Assembly (NCBI RefSeq): GCF_019320115.1
Contig: NC_089587.1
Coordinates: forward strand, 104,085,158 to 104,149,157
Direction: 5' to 3'
Source: Miscanthus floridulus
Taxonomy: Eukaryota > Streptophyta > Magnoliopsida > Poales > Poaceae
Length of the DNA: 64,000 bases
Position 1 is the first letter of the stretch; every line of letters starts with the position of its first letter. A model generated the notes under the pieces. The model was not told the DNA's origin. It ran no database searches and worked only from the letters and a program-made list of their open reading frames with translations. Position numbers and translations under genes: made by a program. Positions 1 to 10,849 of this stretch are shown here, one piece after another.

Positions 1-481
1 ACAATTTTCATGTCTAAGGGCTTACTGTCAAGGAAAACCATTTTATTTATGGTCGATAGAGAATTCATTACTAAACCGGAAAATGTATTTTGTCTTGTCA
101 TCAGCGTGTGATAGGGATAGAATTCCAGACCTGGTGTGCGAAGGAATTCTAGACCTGGTGGCCTAGAATTTTACTTAAAGAGAAATTGGTTCACTCACAG
201 ACACTTTTTCTATCTCTAACGCTTATGTTCTGTCAATATTTCGTATTTTCCTGTCAGTTTCGTACTGACAGGGAAATTTCACTTTCCAGTAGTGTTGGAC
301 ACCTGAATTAGTTTAAGCACCAGTATCAGAGCAGTGCATTAAAAACCAAGGTACACTTCACTTGGTGTGTCCTATTTCAGGCAACCTGACCTTGGACGAT
401 GTAAGGCCAACCATCGATTTGCAGATCAAAACTTTTGCAGACCCTTATTTTCATCAATGCCTCAATCACACGTGAGGCCCC
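1..481. other. Flank left of CACTA A, no gene seen
   Basis: I see no coding region here. Two imperfect copies of a short GAATTC..AGACCTGGTG motif lie at about 119-163. The stretch abuts the CACTA terminus that starts at 482 and is probably older intergenic DNA or an unrecognised repeat. Confidence 0.5.
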
Positions 482-612
482 CACTACCATAGGATGGCCT
501 TATTGTCCCGGGCGGTAACGGCCTTTAGTCCCGGTTACCGCGCCGGGACAACGATCCCGGGACTAAAGGTGCAACCTTCAGTCCCGGGTCATCGAGCCGG
601 GATTAAAGGTTC
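482..612. repeat. CACTA A left terminus and subterminal repeats
   Basis: The terminus CACTACCATAGGATGG is followed by alternating direct and inverted copies of TTTAGTCCCGG / CCGGGACTAAAG (about 522-608). Such short inverted motifs are the binding sites of the CACTA TnpA-type protein in this superfamily. The 3' end of the minus-strand ORF2 gene lies about 265 bp inside. Confidence 0.75.
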
Positions 613-875
613 CTTTTCTTTTTTTTTTGTTTAATTTGTTTTCAGTTCAGTTACACATATTTATTTAATATATAATATGTTTTTATGTACGTATTCTACA
701 CTGCTAATATAAATACACGCACGCATATAATTATATCTAATTCTCATCTCGAGCATTATTATATTCGAATAAAGTATGAAACTATATATATTATAGATAT
801 ATATGTATATATACAACACTTTCATAATTTTGTTCTCGAAAATAACGATATCAATAAACATTTAATTTACATCAT
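613..875. other. CACTA A 3' flank of ORF2, no gene
   Basis: AT-rich sequence between the left subterminal repeats and the ORF2 stop codon. No coding signal is seen. It presumably holds the 3' untranslated region of the minus-strand ORF2 transcript. Confidence 0.5.
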
Positions 876-3800
876 TTATTCCTTAGGATCAAAGTAGAAC
901 TCGCCGTTGGGATTTAGCACTTTTTCTAGAAGAAATCTTGCTATTGACTCTTGAACTACTTTCAGATGGTCTTTTTGCATGACCCTTTGTTTCAACCATT
1001 CAGTCTTACATTTGAAATAAAAGGAAAAATATTAATACATATATATATATTCATTTAAAAATAAATAAAAAATTGATATATACGTACTCTGAGGACATCT
1101 TCAGGAGTTCTTCTTATGTGTGCAGTGATAAATTCACAAACGTAGTATCCACACAAGTTATTACCTGGTTGCTGCCGCAAACACCACTGTACGAGAAGAA
1201 GATTATTCTCATCATCTTACACGTAAATTGAAGTACGATATAGTAATTAAACACGTGGGCAAGTATATATAGTACAACTTACTAGTATTTCAACTACATT
1301 AAGTGGTGCCTTGCAATTCTTGCGGTGTTGCCGAATAAACTCTTTCCAAACCCTGTGCGACCAATAATATACGATCGTTAATAAATTATGGCAAAGTCTA
1401 TTCAATAATAGTTGTGCGCGAGAGATCAAAATTACCCCTGGATAATGTCTATCATATCTTGGTATAGTGCCCGCTCGTTTCTCAACGAGTCCAAGATTAC
1501 TAACCGACTTGAGTTTAACTCAATGACAATGAGTATGCAGTGAAACCTGCATTGGTTTATACACACACGTACATGTATATAAGTTGTATTGATATTACAT
1601 AAAATGTGTAGACTACATTATTATTAACACTTACTCAAAGTTATACGGGAAAAGTATTGTTGTCTTGTCGTGCTGCTTCATGAAGAACCTCATGATATTC
1701 TTCTGTGCTTCAGATACCCACTGCTCCTTGGCAATAATATCGGTTTTGAATACGATATAAGGATCAATGAAGCCAACACTGGTATCTTGTATTCTTTAGA
1801 GCTCTGACATCTGGAATCTATATATAAATATAAGTTACATGTAAGGATAATTATATACATGTACGCATGGAAGTGAGTTTATTAAATAAAAGTACGAATC
1901 ACTTACAAACAAAAGGAGCTAATGATTGATTTGTCCAGAGTGTCCATGTGGTATAGTTGATGCAATTCTTCGAAACTAATATGTAAGATGTCATCGCCAC
2001 GGAAGTAATGATGGTCTCTAAATCTGACAAAGATCCACTCCTCACCCCTGCCACACGCCTGCATGTACCACTTGTTGAGCAAGTACATTTACGTACCCAA
2101 TTCATTCAGAGCTGCAGGGTTGTACAGACTTTTGCCAAATTTATAAGTCTTCCTCAGGTATCAACTTTCAGGTTCTGGATTGGAGCTTTACCCATCAATT
2201 GATCCAAGGTTAAACCAGTTAGTTCAAAAAAAACATTAAGGTCTTGAACCGACACTTCTCCAGAGTTGTCTGGTCGATAGACTTCTATGTTGGAACCATA
2301 TTCATTAGCAACAACAAGATTTTTGCATTGGTTGCTTTTGTTGTCCGAGCTGTGGGACATCCTTCCCTGATGCTCTTTTCCTTTTCTTATCTGCATCATG
2401 TGACTTCACAAGGGAGCGGTCATAGTCTGATAGTGGCGGAGGCTTATGAAGTTTAAGCATCTTTTTCTTGTGAGCTTCGACCTTCTGCCTCAGCAGATCT
2501 CGTGGTATGTAAAAGTACGACTTCTCCTTAAGCTTCGCTTGTCTCTGCTTTTGGATATCTATAAAAAAATCTTTCACTTTTTTGTCTTCTTCAGCTGCTA
2601 TTTGCTCATCAGTCTTTTTAGAAAGTATTTCTTGAGAAATAACTCTTTTTTCGGGGTCTTCTTTGCCGCTGGGACCTTAGACGTCTCTGTAGTGCGTCGC
2701 TGTGGGGGAGGTGTTGGAGATCGGCGTGGAGGCGATGAGGCCGGTGTTGGAGACCGGTGTGGAGGCGTTGGAGATCGTTGTGGAGGCGGTGGGGCCGGTG
2801 TAGGAGTTGGAGATCATTGTGGAGGCGATGGGGCTAGTGTAGGAGTTGGAGATCGCCGTGGGGATGAAGTCGTCTCGCCCCCGCGACGCTGTGATGAGAT
2901 GGGGAATGAATGATTGGGCTAGGCTGGGGGGAGACCCTGCTACAAAAACCAGTTGTGAGTCAATTATTTTTGAAGCCAATATAAAATTAATGGAAAATAA
3001 TATTTCATTCACTTTCATTCGTACCTAGGGTGAGGTAGGGGAAGCGGTGGTGTCCCAGGATGATGATGAAGCGTTTGCGCCATTGAATAAATGTCTTCTC
3101 TACTTCTCCTAGTGTCTTCTCCCCATCACCGCCTTCAATGTCAAGAGGAACATTGCTGTAACCTTTGAGCACTCTATCGATCGAGACGCTAGCATATCCA
3201 GGTTGAATAACTGACCTATGGATTCTTGGTGTCTTCGTTCGGTCTATTGGAGATACAACCCCGACAGCCACCATGATTGATGCATTATTACCATCTGGAA
3301 TGTGCAGCTCACATGTTGTTAGAGGCTCAGTAATGTCATCAACAGGGAAGCGCAACCCAGCGTCATCTTGAATAACTGGCAGCTCCATGGAAGCACAACT
3401 GCTTTTCATCTGACCAACGGGGCTAATGGTGACTCTCGGCGTTGATTGCGATTGCATTTGACTCATTGCTAGCTACACTTGCCTCTTGATCTCCTCCTGC
3501 ATTCTTGCCTCAAGAGATTTTTCTCGTTCACGTGATTCAAGCAATACTTGTCGTGACTCATTAATAAATTGCTCTAATACACGGATTCGGTCTGCCTCCT
3601 CATCCTTCTTTCTCTGGCGGCTTCTGTAGGTATCCTTGTCTGCTGGAAATGCTTGTAGCCACAGAACCGCCCCATAGCCTCTTGTTCGACCACCGTGTTC
3701 AGGATTCTCTAGGGCATATGTCAATTCATCCTTCTCTCTATTGGGCTTGAAAACACCACTATCAGCTTCTTCCCTAGCATGAGCTTGTCTGTGTGTTGCT

Positions 3801-4789
3801 CTCTCAAATTTTTGGCCGAAAATTAGCTTGCCAGTGTCTGGGTCTAGGCTTCCCCCATGAGCGTAGAACCAATTCTTCGCGCGTTGAGACCAGTTCTTCT
3901 CTATTGTTTCAGGTATGATTCCCTTGGCAGTAATCTCTGCTTCTAGGTTCTGCCACTTGGGAATAGCACTCCTATAACCACCTGATCCCATGCGATGATG
4001 GTATTGCTTCTGTCGGGCATTCTACCGATTCCTCATCACACGTTCCTCACTCTCTTGAGATGTCTTGTATTGTACGAAGTCATCCCAATGGGACTCCAAC
4101 TTGACAAATGCCTTAGCATTAAAATCTGGCGTATCATTCTTCAAGATAAATTTTTTATACAATGTCTTCTTCCAACTCTGGAACAATATTGCCATCTTCT
4201 TCATTGTCCAATCCCTCACTAGCTCCTTCAAAGCATCATCTGCTTGTAATGTGAAATGTTGAGTGATATCTCTCCCAGCTAGGTTCTTGTCACGATCAGA
4301 TACAAAACTAACATTAGGAGCGGATATCTTCTGCTTCCATTCACGAGCACTAACTGGGATCCTATCCCTTACAATGAACCCACATTGATTGACATATGTC
4401 TGAGCATATGGTCCCAATGGTTTGTCGGTGTCGGTGTCGGTGTCGAATTCTGATATTATGAAACGGTCCTCTAATGGCTTTTTTGGCCCTCGGACTTTCC
4501 TACTCTTGCCGGTGGTTGATGTAGATCCAGAGACCGGCTACATGAGTAGAAACACAACGATTAACAACAAATATGCGTACGCATGCATCTATAAGAGATG
4601 ATAGATAATCGAATATACCTCGCCAGTATTTTCTTGCGCGATAATTTATTGATCTTCAACCACCGGAATATTTAGGATATCCTCATAATCAGTAAAGTAC
4701 TGACTCATGTCATCTACATCTGCATTGGTGCCGGCGTTGATAATATCCGCCATTATGTCATCATTCAAGTTATCATCCGGAGCAGCCAT
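876..4789 (-). pseudogene. CACTA ORF2: TnpA-like (Transposase_24) protein with DUF8039 and Ulp1-type C48 protease domain, broken
   Basis: A multi-exon gene read leftwards. Exon 1 (4619-4789) opens with MAAPDDNLND. Exon 2 (3025-4537) carries a Plant transposase Ptta/En/Spm (Transposase_24) region, with GSGGYRSAIPKWQ near 3,990, then a DUF8039-like part (CELHIPDG, DIEGGDGEKTLGE). Exon 3 starts at 2939. Downstream exons encode FRDHHYFRGDD and then a Ulp1-like protease: FHCILIVIE and VILDSL (His and Asp, about 1,475-1,545) and GNNLCGYYVCEF (Cys, about 1,140-1,170). The last exon ends GEFYFDPKE and stop at 876-878. The GT/AG borders fit the joins given. In-frame stops lie at 4646 (TAA), 4022 (TAG), 3473 (TAG), 2677 (TAA), 2089 (TAA) and 1796 (TAA). 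Small frameshifts lie near 2,320 and 2,150. The protein would bind subterminal repeats. The role of the protease domain in these transposons is unknown. Confidence 0.8.
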
Positions 4790-5917
4790 TTGTATCTTCA
4801 AGATAACACATAGATAGAATTACTATGGCACATAACATAAGTACATGTGATAACACATATAGAATTACTAAATCCAATTAAATATAATAACACATAATAT
4901 TTCATAAGGATAAACAATAATAAGGTATAGGCTTTGGAATCGAATCAAAAACACTTTCGAACCAAAAACATGGAAATAAGTACATGTATATATACACATA
5001 GAATGATACAATTTTCTCTCTCTCTCAACACATAGAAATAAGTGCATATGTATATATCTCTAGATATGCATGTGATAACACATAGAATGTCTCTCTAGAT
5101 ACAATTTTCTCTCTCTCAACACATGGAAATAATTAAGTACATGTATATATACACATAGAAATAATTAAGTACATATATATGTATACATATAGAATCTCTC
5201 TCTAGATATGCATGTGATATAGATAGAATTACTAATAAAATATCCAAGTGATATATAGATAGAATTACTAAAATAAAATATGCATGTGATATAGAGATAG
5301 AATTACTAATAAAATATGCATGTGTCAATTACTAAAACAAAATTAAATCTAACATATATATAGAGAGATAGAATATAATTACTAAATCCAATTAAATAAA
5401 ATAACACACATATATCTAGATAGAATTAATTACTAAATCTAATTAAACCTAACATATATACATAGATAGAATTACTAAATCAAAATAAAATCTAACACAT
5501 ATATAGAGAGAGATAGAATAATAATTACTAAATATATCAAAAACTATAATAAAAACTATCTAAAAAACTATCTAAATAAAGTACTAATTAAATTTTAATA
5601 CATTTAAATCTAATTAACATATATCAAAAACTATCTAAAAAACTAACTAAAAACTAAGAATAAACTACTAATTAAATTTAAATACATTTTAATCTAACAT
5701 ATATATATATATATATAAAACTATCTAAAAACTATCTAAAAACTATCTAAATAACTATCTAAAGAACTATCTAAAAAATATGGCCGAGAGCAGCTAGGCT
5801 AGCTGGGGCGGATGGCGGGCGTGCTGGCCGGCCACGGGGTCGAGCTGAGCACCTCGCGCGAGGACGACGTATGGCGGAGACGAGCTCGACGGCCGCCGGG
5901 CGGGGCTCGATGACGAG
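4790..5917. other. CACTA A leader/intron region upstream of ORF2, AT-rich repeats
   Basis: From about 4,970 to 5,780 the sequence is very AT-rich, with many imperfect copies of ATAGAATTACTAA, CATGTGATATAGATAG and ACTATCTAAAAA. It switches abruptly at about 5,785 to GC-rich sequence resembling the leader exon that continues beyond the copia insertion at 24,742-24,830. I read it as leader exon plus first intron of the ORF2 gene, now split by the retrotransposon. Confidence 0.5.
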
Positions 5918-6419
5918 GCCGGTGAAAGCTCTAATTTGGTTTTGGTTAATTGATGAAACCCTAAGTACTAACCTAGTTTATCAAGATGATTATGAGATAG
6001 GTAGCACTACTCCAAGTGATGAAGCAATGGTGAAGATCATGACAATGGTGATGGCATGGTGATAGTCAAATGCTTAAATTTGGAAAAGAAGAAAGAAAAA
6101 CAAAAGGCTCAAGGTAAAGGTATAAAATATAGGAGCCATTTTGTTTTGGTGATCAAGACATTTAGCGAGTGTGATCACATTTAGTATTGATAGCCGTACT
6201 ATTAAGAGGGGTGAAACTCGTATCGAAATGCGGTTATCAAAGTGCCACTAGATGCTCTAATTTATTGCATATGCATTTAGGATCTAGTAGAGTGCTAACA
6301 CCCTTGAAAATGTTTGTGAAAATATGCTAACACATGTGCACATGGTGATATACTTAGTGGTTGGCACATTTGAGCAAGGGTGAAAAAGATAGAGTCGAAG
6401 AGGAGGTAGTCGCGCTGGT

Positions 6420-6895
6420 TACAGAGTGACCGGACACGTCCGGTATTCGGCGGCAGACTCAACGACCGAAAGCGTCCGATCGCCACACCGGACACGTCTG
6501 GTATGACTTAGAAAAATAGTGTTCCACGGTGAAGTCGATCAGATGCTGGCAGCATCCGGTCCGGTCGTCCATGGGTGCTTACTGTACTCGACCGGACGCT
6601 GAGGCTCAGCATCCAGTCAGTCTCTACCTGACGCGTCCGGTCGGCCCTGGTGGCTTACTGGACTCGACCAGACTCAACAGTGGAGCGTCCGGTCAATTGA
6701 GTGTCTGCGTCCGGTGTGAGCGTCCGGTCATCGGCAGTATGCGCGGCAACGGCTATGATGAGTTGAACCGGACACATGGCAGTCTGGGGCTACCGGACAT
6801 GTCTGGTATGCCGACCGGACGCGTCTGGTATTCACGACCGGAGCGTCTGGTGCTGCGTCCGGTCAGTTGGACTGTAGCGTCCGGTCGGCCCGCGA
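6420..6895. repeat. Cluster of CCGGAC-GTCCGG palindromes in the LTR
   Basis: More than a dozen full or partial palindromes of the form CCGGACACGTCCGG or half-sites GTCCGGT lie upstream of the LTR TATA box. Conserved palindromes of this form are a known mark of Sirevirus LTRs. Their position suggests a regulatory (U3) role. The homologous cluster in the 3' LTR is at about 23,278-23,760. Confidence 0.75.
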
Positions 6896-6937
6896 TTTGC
6901 CCAGTGAAGGGGTATAACGGCTCTATTTGATGGGGGC

Positions 6938-6949
6938 TCTATTTATAGC
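6938..6949 (+). promoter_or_regulatory. Probable LTR TATA box (Sirevirus 5' LTR)
   Basis: CTCTATTTATAG stands just downstream of the palindrome cluster, with a conserved copy in the 3' LTR near 23,806-23,817. It is the best candidate for the RNA polymerase II promoter of the element. No transcript evidence is available. Confidence 0.5.
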
Positions 6950-7869
6950 CCTATGGCCGACTCAAGAGATAACTCTTGCACATTTTCATTGACATAGCAA
7001 CCTTGTGAGCTTAGCCAAAGTCCTCCCACTCATCTCCATCATTGATTCATCATCTTTGTGAGATTGGGAGAGAATTCAAGTGCATTGCTTGAGTGATTGC
7101 ATCTAGAGGCACTTGGTATTCGTGTTGCGCTGCGGATTTCACTTGTTACTCTTGGTGGTTGCCACCACCTAGACGGTTGGAGCAGCGGTGGAGGATTCGC
7201 ACGAGTTGGTGATTGTTCGTGGCCATCTTCGGTGATTGTGAGGGGAGTTGTACCTTCCCCGGCGGAGCACCAAAAGGTAACTCTAGTAAATTGCTCGTCT
7301 CATTGAGTTACCTCACTTGTGGGTCGGTTCTTGCGGTGTCCTATCGTGTGGACGAGGTTTGTGAAACACCTCTTAGTCGCCGAACCACCAAGTGTTGGTC
7401 GACACAACGGGGACTAGCGTGTTGGTAAACATGTTAACCTCGGGAGAAAAATTAGTTGTCTCTTGTCATTTGCATTCTTCCGGTGATTGGCTTAATCTTC
7501 ATCTTGTGATTGGTTCATCCTCTACACGGTGGTATAATCACCCTACTCACCTATTTACATTCTTGCAAACTAGTTGATACAAGCTTTTTAGTGTAATTAG
7601 AATTGAGAGCTTGCTTTATTATTGTCATTCATCTAGTTGAGCTCTTTAGAGTAGCAAGATTGAGAGCTCTTAGTGAGTAGTTACATAGCAAGTTTGGGTG
7701 CCTAAGTAATCATTGCAACTAGAATTGTTGGATAGGTGACTTGCAACCCTTGTAGAGCTAGAGCAAGTTTGCATTATGCTATTTATCATACTAATCAAAT
7801 TGCTCTAGTTGATTTGTAGATTTTTAAATAGGCTATTCACCCCCTCTAGCCATATTAGGACATTTCAAA

Positions 7870-7881
7870 TGGTATCAGAGC
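7870..7881 (+). other. Primer binding site, initiator Met tRNA type
   Basis: TGGTATCAGAGC begins 2 nt after the 5' LTR. This is the standard complement of the 3' end of plant initiator methionine tRNA, used by copia elements to prime minus-strand DNA synthesis. Confidence 0.9.
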
Positions 7882-7926
7882 CGTGGTCACCGTTTGATTG
7901 AAGGCTTAACAACCTCGATGTCAAAT

Positions 7927-8118
7927 CACTACTAGAAATGTGTTCATCAATGACGATTCAGTCGTGATGCTTACAAATTTCGTCACAGAACAAGCACTTT
8001 CTATGACGAAATTTCCAGCTTCATCATAAGTAACAAGTGACGGAGCTTTGGCACGAAGAATAATGACGAAAACAAAAGAATCGTCATAAAACAACAAAAC
8101 TAAATCGTCATAGATCGT
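7927..8118. repeat. CACTA B left terminus and subterminal repeats
   Basis: The inverted terminus is followed by repeated TGACGAAA and CGTCATAG units in both orientations, matching the array at the right end of the element. Confidence 0.85.
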
Positions 8119-8275
8119 TTGGCTCGTGTACCACCTCGAGGACGTGGCGCCGTGGTCCCACCAGCAGGTCCCACCTTGAGGACGTGGCGATGTGGTCCCA
8201 CCATTGGGTCCCAACCTCAAAGAAGTGGCGATGCGGTCCCACCAGCGGGTCTCAGCCTGAGGACGTGGCGGCGAA
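8119..8275. repeat. GC-rich tandem repeat, about 50-bp unit
   Basis: Three to four imperfect copies of a unit containing GAGGACGTGGCG followed by GTGGTCCCACCAG and GGGTCCCA. It sits between the subterminal repeats and the tRNA-like sequence. It has no coding meaning that I can see. Confidence 0.7.
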
Positions 8276-8350
8276 CAAGTGGGGCAGCGTGGCCCACATA
8301 GTCCAGGTGGACCTGCATCCTTCCGCCTCCCTTTTTTTTGCCAAAAAATA

Positions 8351-8422
8351 GCGCACGCAGGGAGATTCGAACCCGTGACCTGCTGCTAGACATGTTGGTG
8401 CGTTACCACTGGAGCACTCGCC
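8351..8422 (-). repeat. tRNA-derived SINE-like sequence
   Basis: Read on the minus strand it starts GCGAGTGCTCCAGTGGTAACG (A-box-like) and has GGGTTCGAATC (B-box-like), spaced as in a tRNA. It is followed by an oligo-A stretch (GGCAAAAAAAAGGG). Acceptor-stem pairing is poor, so a working tRNA is unlikely. A tRNA-derived SINE head, or a decayed tRNA gene carried by the transposon, is the best reading. Confidence 0.55.
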
Positions 8423-8479
8423 ATTTTGTGATAAAGGCATGCATGTTTTTCTATTTGTAAACGTATAACATGATAATTG

Positions 8480-10620
8480 ATGATTTTTTCCTAATTTTTT
8501 CTAAAATCATTCTCTATCAATTTATTTTGTTGGTTTTGTCAATATATACATATGAAAAGTTTGAGCAATTTAAATTTTGAATTTCAAAAAAATGCAACTT
8601 CAGACAAGATTTTGGTTCCCCAAATGATTTCAGCTGAAAAAGTGATAAATACCAAAGTTGAATAACTCATCAAGATCGACAACTTTTGTATTGGTTATTT
8701 CTTCATATGATAAAGTGGTAACGACATTGTTCACAAATGCGACACATCTCTCACAATGTTTTATAAACTATAGGAGACATGTGTAAGATTAGTGAACAAT
8801 GTATGCTAAGAATTTGTCAAATGAAGAAATGACCAAAATAAAAGTTGTATATATTCATGAGTTGAACAACTTTGGTATTCATCGCTTTTTATGTTGAAAT
8901 CAATTTGGGTCTCAAATTTTGGTTCGAACTTGTCGTTTTTTAAAATTTCAAATTTGAAAGGTTCCAATTTTGTCAAATGACAAGATGACTAAAATAAAAG
9001 TTGTAGATATTAATTAGTTGAACAACTTTGGTATTCATCACTTTTTATGTTGAAATCATTTTGGGTCTCAAATTTTGGTTCGAACTTGTTGTTTTTCAAA
9101 AATTCCAATTTGAAAGGTTCAAATTTTGTCAAATGACAAGATGACTAAAATAAAAGTTGTAGATATTAATAAGTTGAACAACTTTGGTATTCATCACTTT
9201 TTATGTTGAAATCATTTTGGGTCTCAAATTTTGGTTCGAACTTGTCATTTTTTAAAATTTCAAATTTGAAAGGTTCAAATTTTGTCAAATGACAAGATGA
9301 CCAAAATAAAAGTTATATATCTTGATGAGTTGAACAACTTTTGTATTCATCACTTTTGCATATGAAATCATTTAGGGTTTGAAAATTTGGTTTGAACTTG
9401 TCAAATTTCAAATTTCAAATTTTTAAATGCGTAAAACATTGTCACATCCAAGTTTGATCAAACTTAAATACTGAATCATGATTTTAGAAATTTTTAGAAA
9501 AAAACCATCACATTTGGAGTTAGTACAAGGGAGAACAACTAGTTACAAAATTTACCCACAGATTAAAAAGAGAAATTACACTGTTCTAGATGATACTTAC
9601 ATGATCATAGTAAACAGTGTGATTTCTTTTTTAATCTGTGGGTCAACTTTGTAACTAGTTTTTCTTCTTCGTACTAACTCCAAATCTGATGATTTTTTTT
9701 CCTAAAATTTTCTAAAATCATTCTCTATCAATTTATTTTGTTTGTTTTGTCAATATATACATATGAAAAGTTTGAACAATTTAAATTTTGAATTTAAAAA
9801 AAATGCAACTTTCAGACAAGATTTTGGTACCCTAAATAATTTCAGCTAAAAAAATGATAAATACCAAAGTTGAATAACTCATCAAGATCTACAACTTTTG
9901 TATTGGTTATTTCTTAATAAGATAAAGTGGTAATGATATTGTTCACAAATATGACACATCTCTCATAAGGTTTTATAAACTATATGAGACATGTGTAAGA
10001 TTAGTGAACAATGTGTGCTAAGAATTTATCAAATGAAGAAATGACCGAAATAAAAGTTGTAGATGTTCATGAGTTGAACAACTTTGGTATTCATCACTTT
10101 TTATGTTGAAATCAATTTGGGTCTCAAATTTTAGTTCTAACTTGTCATTTTTCAAAATTTCAAATTTGAAAGGTTCAAATTTTGTCAAATGAAGAAATGA
10201 CCAAAATAAAAGTTGTAGATATTCATGAGTTGAACAACTTTGGTATTCATCACTTTTTATGTTGAAATCAATTTAGGTCTCAAATTTTGGTTTGAACTTG
10301 TCGTTTTTCAAAATTTCAAATTTGAAAGGTTCAAATTTTGTCAAATGACAAGATGACCAAAATAAAAGTTGTAGATAATAATAAGTTGAACAACTTTGGT
10401 ATTCATCACTTTTATGTTGAAATCATTTTGGGTCTCAAATTTTGGTTCGAACTTGTCATTTTTTAAAATTTAAAATTTGAAAGGTTTAAATTTTGTCAAA
10501 TGATAAGATGACCAAAATAAAAGTTGTAGATCTTAATGACCTCTACAACTTTGATATTTATCAAATTTTTATTTGAGATTATTTGGTGTCTCAAAATTAT
10601 TTTAATAATTTTGATTTTAA
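8480..10620. repeat. AT-rich repeat array in CACTA B, about 155-bp unit
   Basis: Many imperfect copies of AAAATAAAAGTTGTAGAT, GAACAACTTTGGTATTCATC and GGTCTCAAATTTTGGTT occur in a repeating order. A larger direct duplication is superimposed: about 8,489-9,480 resembles about 9,700-10,510, with the hairpin at 9.5-9.7 kb between the copies. No coding region is present. Similar wording occurs in CACTA C at 38.0-38.9 kb. Confidence 0.8.
9507..9691. repeat. Long inverted repeat (hairpin) of about 78-bp arms
   Basis: The left arm (about 9,507-9,584; TTTGGAGTTAGTAC, AACTAGTTAC, CCCACAGATT) pairs with the right arm (about 9,613-9,691) around a loop of about 28 nt. It could be a foldback MITE or a palindrome formed during duplication of the flanking array. 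Transcription would give a near-perfect stem. Confidence 0.75.
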
Positions 10621-10805
10621 TTTTTTAAAATTTAATTTTTTCTCATTTTTAAAGGTTCAATTTTGTAATTTTAAACTGTTGTAGTTGTTTTAGTTATTGT
10701 ATATGTAAATATATCTATAAAAAATTATAAATTTTTGTATTGTATTATTTATTATTTACATGTGAATAATTCATTTTAATTTAGAATTTTGAAAAAAAAT
10801 TCAAT

Positions 10806-10846
10806 TGTAGGGGCGGCTTATAACCTCAGCTGCCCCTACAGTGAAA
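10806..10846. repeat. Single GTAGGGGCGGC inverted pair inside CACTA B
   Basis: GTAGGGGCGGCTTATAAC pairs with the following CAGCTGCCCCTAC. This is a subterminal motif of a different CACTA family, as in CACTA D near 61-62.8 kb. It marks the start of the gene-like part of CACTA B. Confidence 0.65.
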
Positions 10847-10849
10847 ATA

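Larger units (their letters stand above)
5923..7867 (+). repeat. 5' LTR of the Sirevirus
   Basis: 1,945 bp, TG...CA ends. It aligns with the 3' LTR along its length. The main difference is a 19-bp segment containing one CCGGACGTGTCCGG palindrome, present in the 3' copy (about 23,416-23,434) and absent here near 6,565. Point differences are scattered throughout, so the insertion is not recent. Confidence 0.92.

Noticed and set aside
2446..2913. Plus-strand frame of 155 codons rich in Gly/Val/Asp
   Set aside because: It is antisense to the repetitive ORF2 exon 3 of CACTA A. The minus frame continues neighbouring coding sequence.
8351..8422. Functional tRNA gene on the minus strand
   Set aside because: Same reasons: tRNA-like promoter boxes but no convincing cloverleaf.
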